NCBI GenBank assembly: GCA_903904615.1 | Contig: CAIVDG010000078.1 | Location: forward strand, 1 to 6,436 | DNA length: 6,436 bases | DNA from: an uncultured Acidimicrobiaceae bacterium | GTDB taxonomy: Bacteria > Actinomycetota > Acidimicrobiia > Acidimicrobiales > Ilumatobacteraceae | Direction of reading: 5' to 3' | In this document: positions 5,984 to 6,436 of the stretch, piece by piece | Position numbering within the stretch: the first letter of the stretch is position 1 | Layout of the letters: each line of letters opens with the position of its first letter | Notes under the pieces: generated by a model | What the model was told of the DNA's origin: nothing | The model's input: only the letters and a program-made list of their open reading frames with translations | Databases searched by the model: none | Made by a program: the position numbers and the translations under genes

Positions 5984-6436
5984 TTAGTCGAGTAGGCCAA
6001 AGTCCACCTTCATACCTCGACCCGAGCATTCTGGGCACTCGCCCGCAAATGCCGTGATGAGACCCTCGCCGATGCGCTTGCGCGTCATTTCCACCAAGCC
6101 CAGTTCAGAGATATCGAATACCTGGGTACGAGTCTTGTCGCGAGATAACGCCTGGCGGAACGACTCCACCACTTTCTTGCGATTGTCTTTGATTTCCATG
6201 TCGATGAAGTCGATAACGATGATTCCGCCGATGTCGCGAAGGCGAAGCTGATGCGCCACCTCTTGAGCGGCCTCCAGGTTGTTCTGGAACACGGTTTGTT
6301 CAAGGTTGGATGTGCCGACGTTCTTGCCGGTGTTCACGTCGATAACGGTGAGTGCTTCGGTGTGCTCGATGATGAGCGAGCCACCAGACGGCAACCACAC
6401 CTTGCGATCGAGCGCCTTGTGCAACTGCTCGTGAAC
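5984..6436 (-). CDS. ribonuclease E/G, C-terminal part (5' end outside window)
   Basis: The last 150 residues of an RNase E/G-family endoribonuclease, which cleaves single-stranded AU-rich RNA in rRNA/tRNA maturation and mRNA decay. The frame is open to the window edge, so the gene continues beyond 6436. The DNase I-like catalytic part shows LPSGGSLIIEHTEAL, then VIDVN with D33 of the fragment and IVIDFIDM with D76. Their 43-residue spacing equals that of the E. coli RNase E catalytic pair D303/D346. CPEC at 134-137 is the zinc-link motif that joins subunits into dimers, again at the E. coli distance. Only 13 residues follow it, so the small domain and any long tail known from E. coli RNase E/G are missing; such short ends may be usual in actinobacteria, whose disordered regions can be N-terminal. 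The sequence cannot decide between the names rne and rng. It lies 94 nt upstream of rplU on the same strand, a widespread association. Confidence 0.93.
   Translation of the reverse strand, partial: VHEQLHKALDRKVWLPSGGSLIIEHTEALTVIDVNTGKNVGTSNLEQTVFQNNLEAAQEVAHQLRLRDIGGIIVIDFIDMEIKDNRKKVVESFRQALSRDKTRTQVFDISELGLVEMTRKRIGEGLITAFAGECPECSGRGMKVDFGLLD

Noticed and set aside
5626..6057. 143-residue plus-strand open frame across rplU and its leader.
   Set aside because: Antisense to rplU and RNase E/G, both certain; no homology visible in the translation.
1..6436. Search for CRISPR repeats, insertion-sequence ends, transposase or integrase motifs, toxin-antitoxin pairs, tRNA or rRNA segments.
   Set aside because: None seen by eye; coding density is high and every sizeable gene is an ordinary housekeeping family.

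Overview
This is a compact, housekeeping stretch of bacterial chromosome of moderate GC (by eye in the 50s). I see no mobile element, CRISPR array, tRNA, rRNA or defence/toxin module. The gene set rne/rng–rplU–rpmA–obg–proB is a classic conserved neighbourhood. The MurJ sequence style (TM2 motif PN-xx-Y instead of the proteobacterial PN-xx-R), the RNase E/G linked directly to rplU-rpmA, and two apparently leaderless genes all fit an actinobacterium. A moderate-GC lineage such as aquatic Acidimicrobiia is my best guess, but that rank is inference only.

Layout, left to right. Positions 1-104 are a short intergenic region that probably holds a divergent promoter, with the possible first codons of a minus-strand gene at the extreme left edge. 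murJ (lipid II flippase, 105-1688, +) runs convergently into proB (glutamate 5-kinase, 1692-2783, -), with only 3 nt between the stop codons. proB is the second gene of a tight obg-proB unit (obg 2794-4044, -, 10 nt gap). A 68 nt divergent intergenic region separates obg from a dGTPase-like HD phosphohydrolase gene (4113-5252, +). This gene meets rpmA (5317-5571, -) tail to tail across a strong hairpin terminator at 5267-5292. rplU (5578-5889, -) lies 6 nt upstream of rpmA, and the 3' end of an RNase E/G gene (5984-6436, -, 5' end outside the window) lies 94 nt upstream of rplU, with a hairpin in that gap.

Functionally the window combines cell-wall precursor export (MurJ), proline biosynthesis (ProB), ribosome assembly and structure (ObgE/CgtA, L21, L27), dNTP pool control (Dgt-like) and RNA turnover (RNase E/G). 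The main structural oddity is that the usually contiguous rplU-rpmA-obg-proB run is split by an oppositely oriented dGTPase gene, and that proA/nadD do not follow proB. I found no convincing undescribed system. The findings below are modest: operon rearrangement, matching leaderless start architecture, a variant HD-domain motif, a short RNase E/G C-terminus and a possible leader hairpin before rplU.
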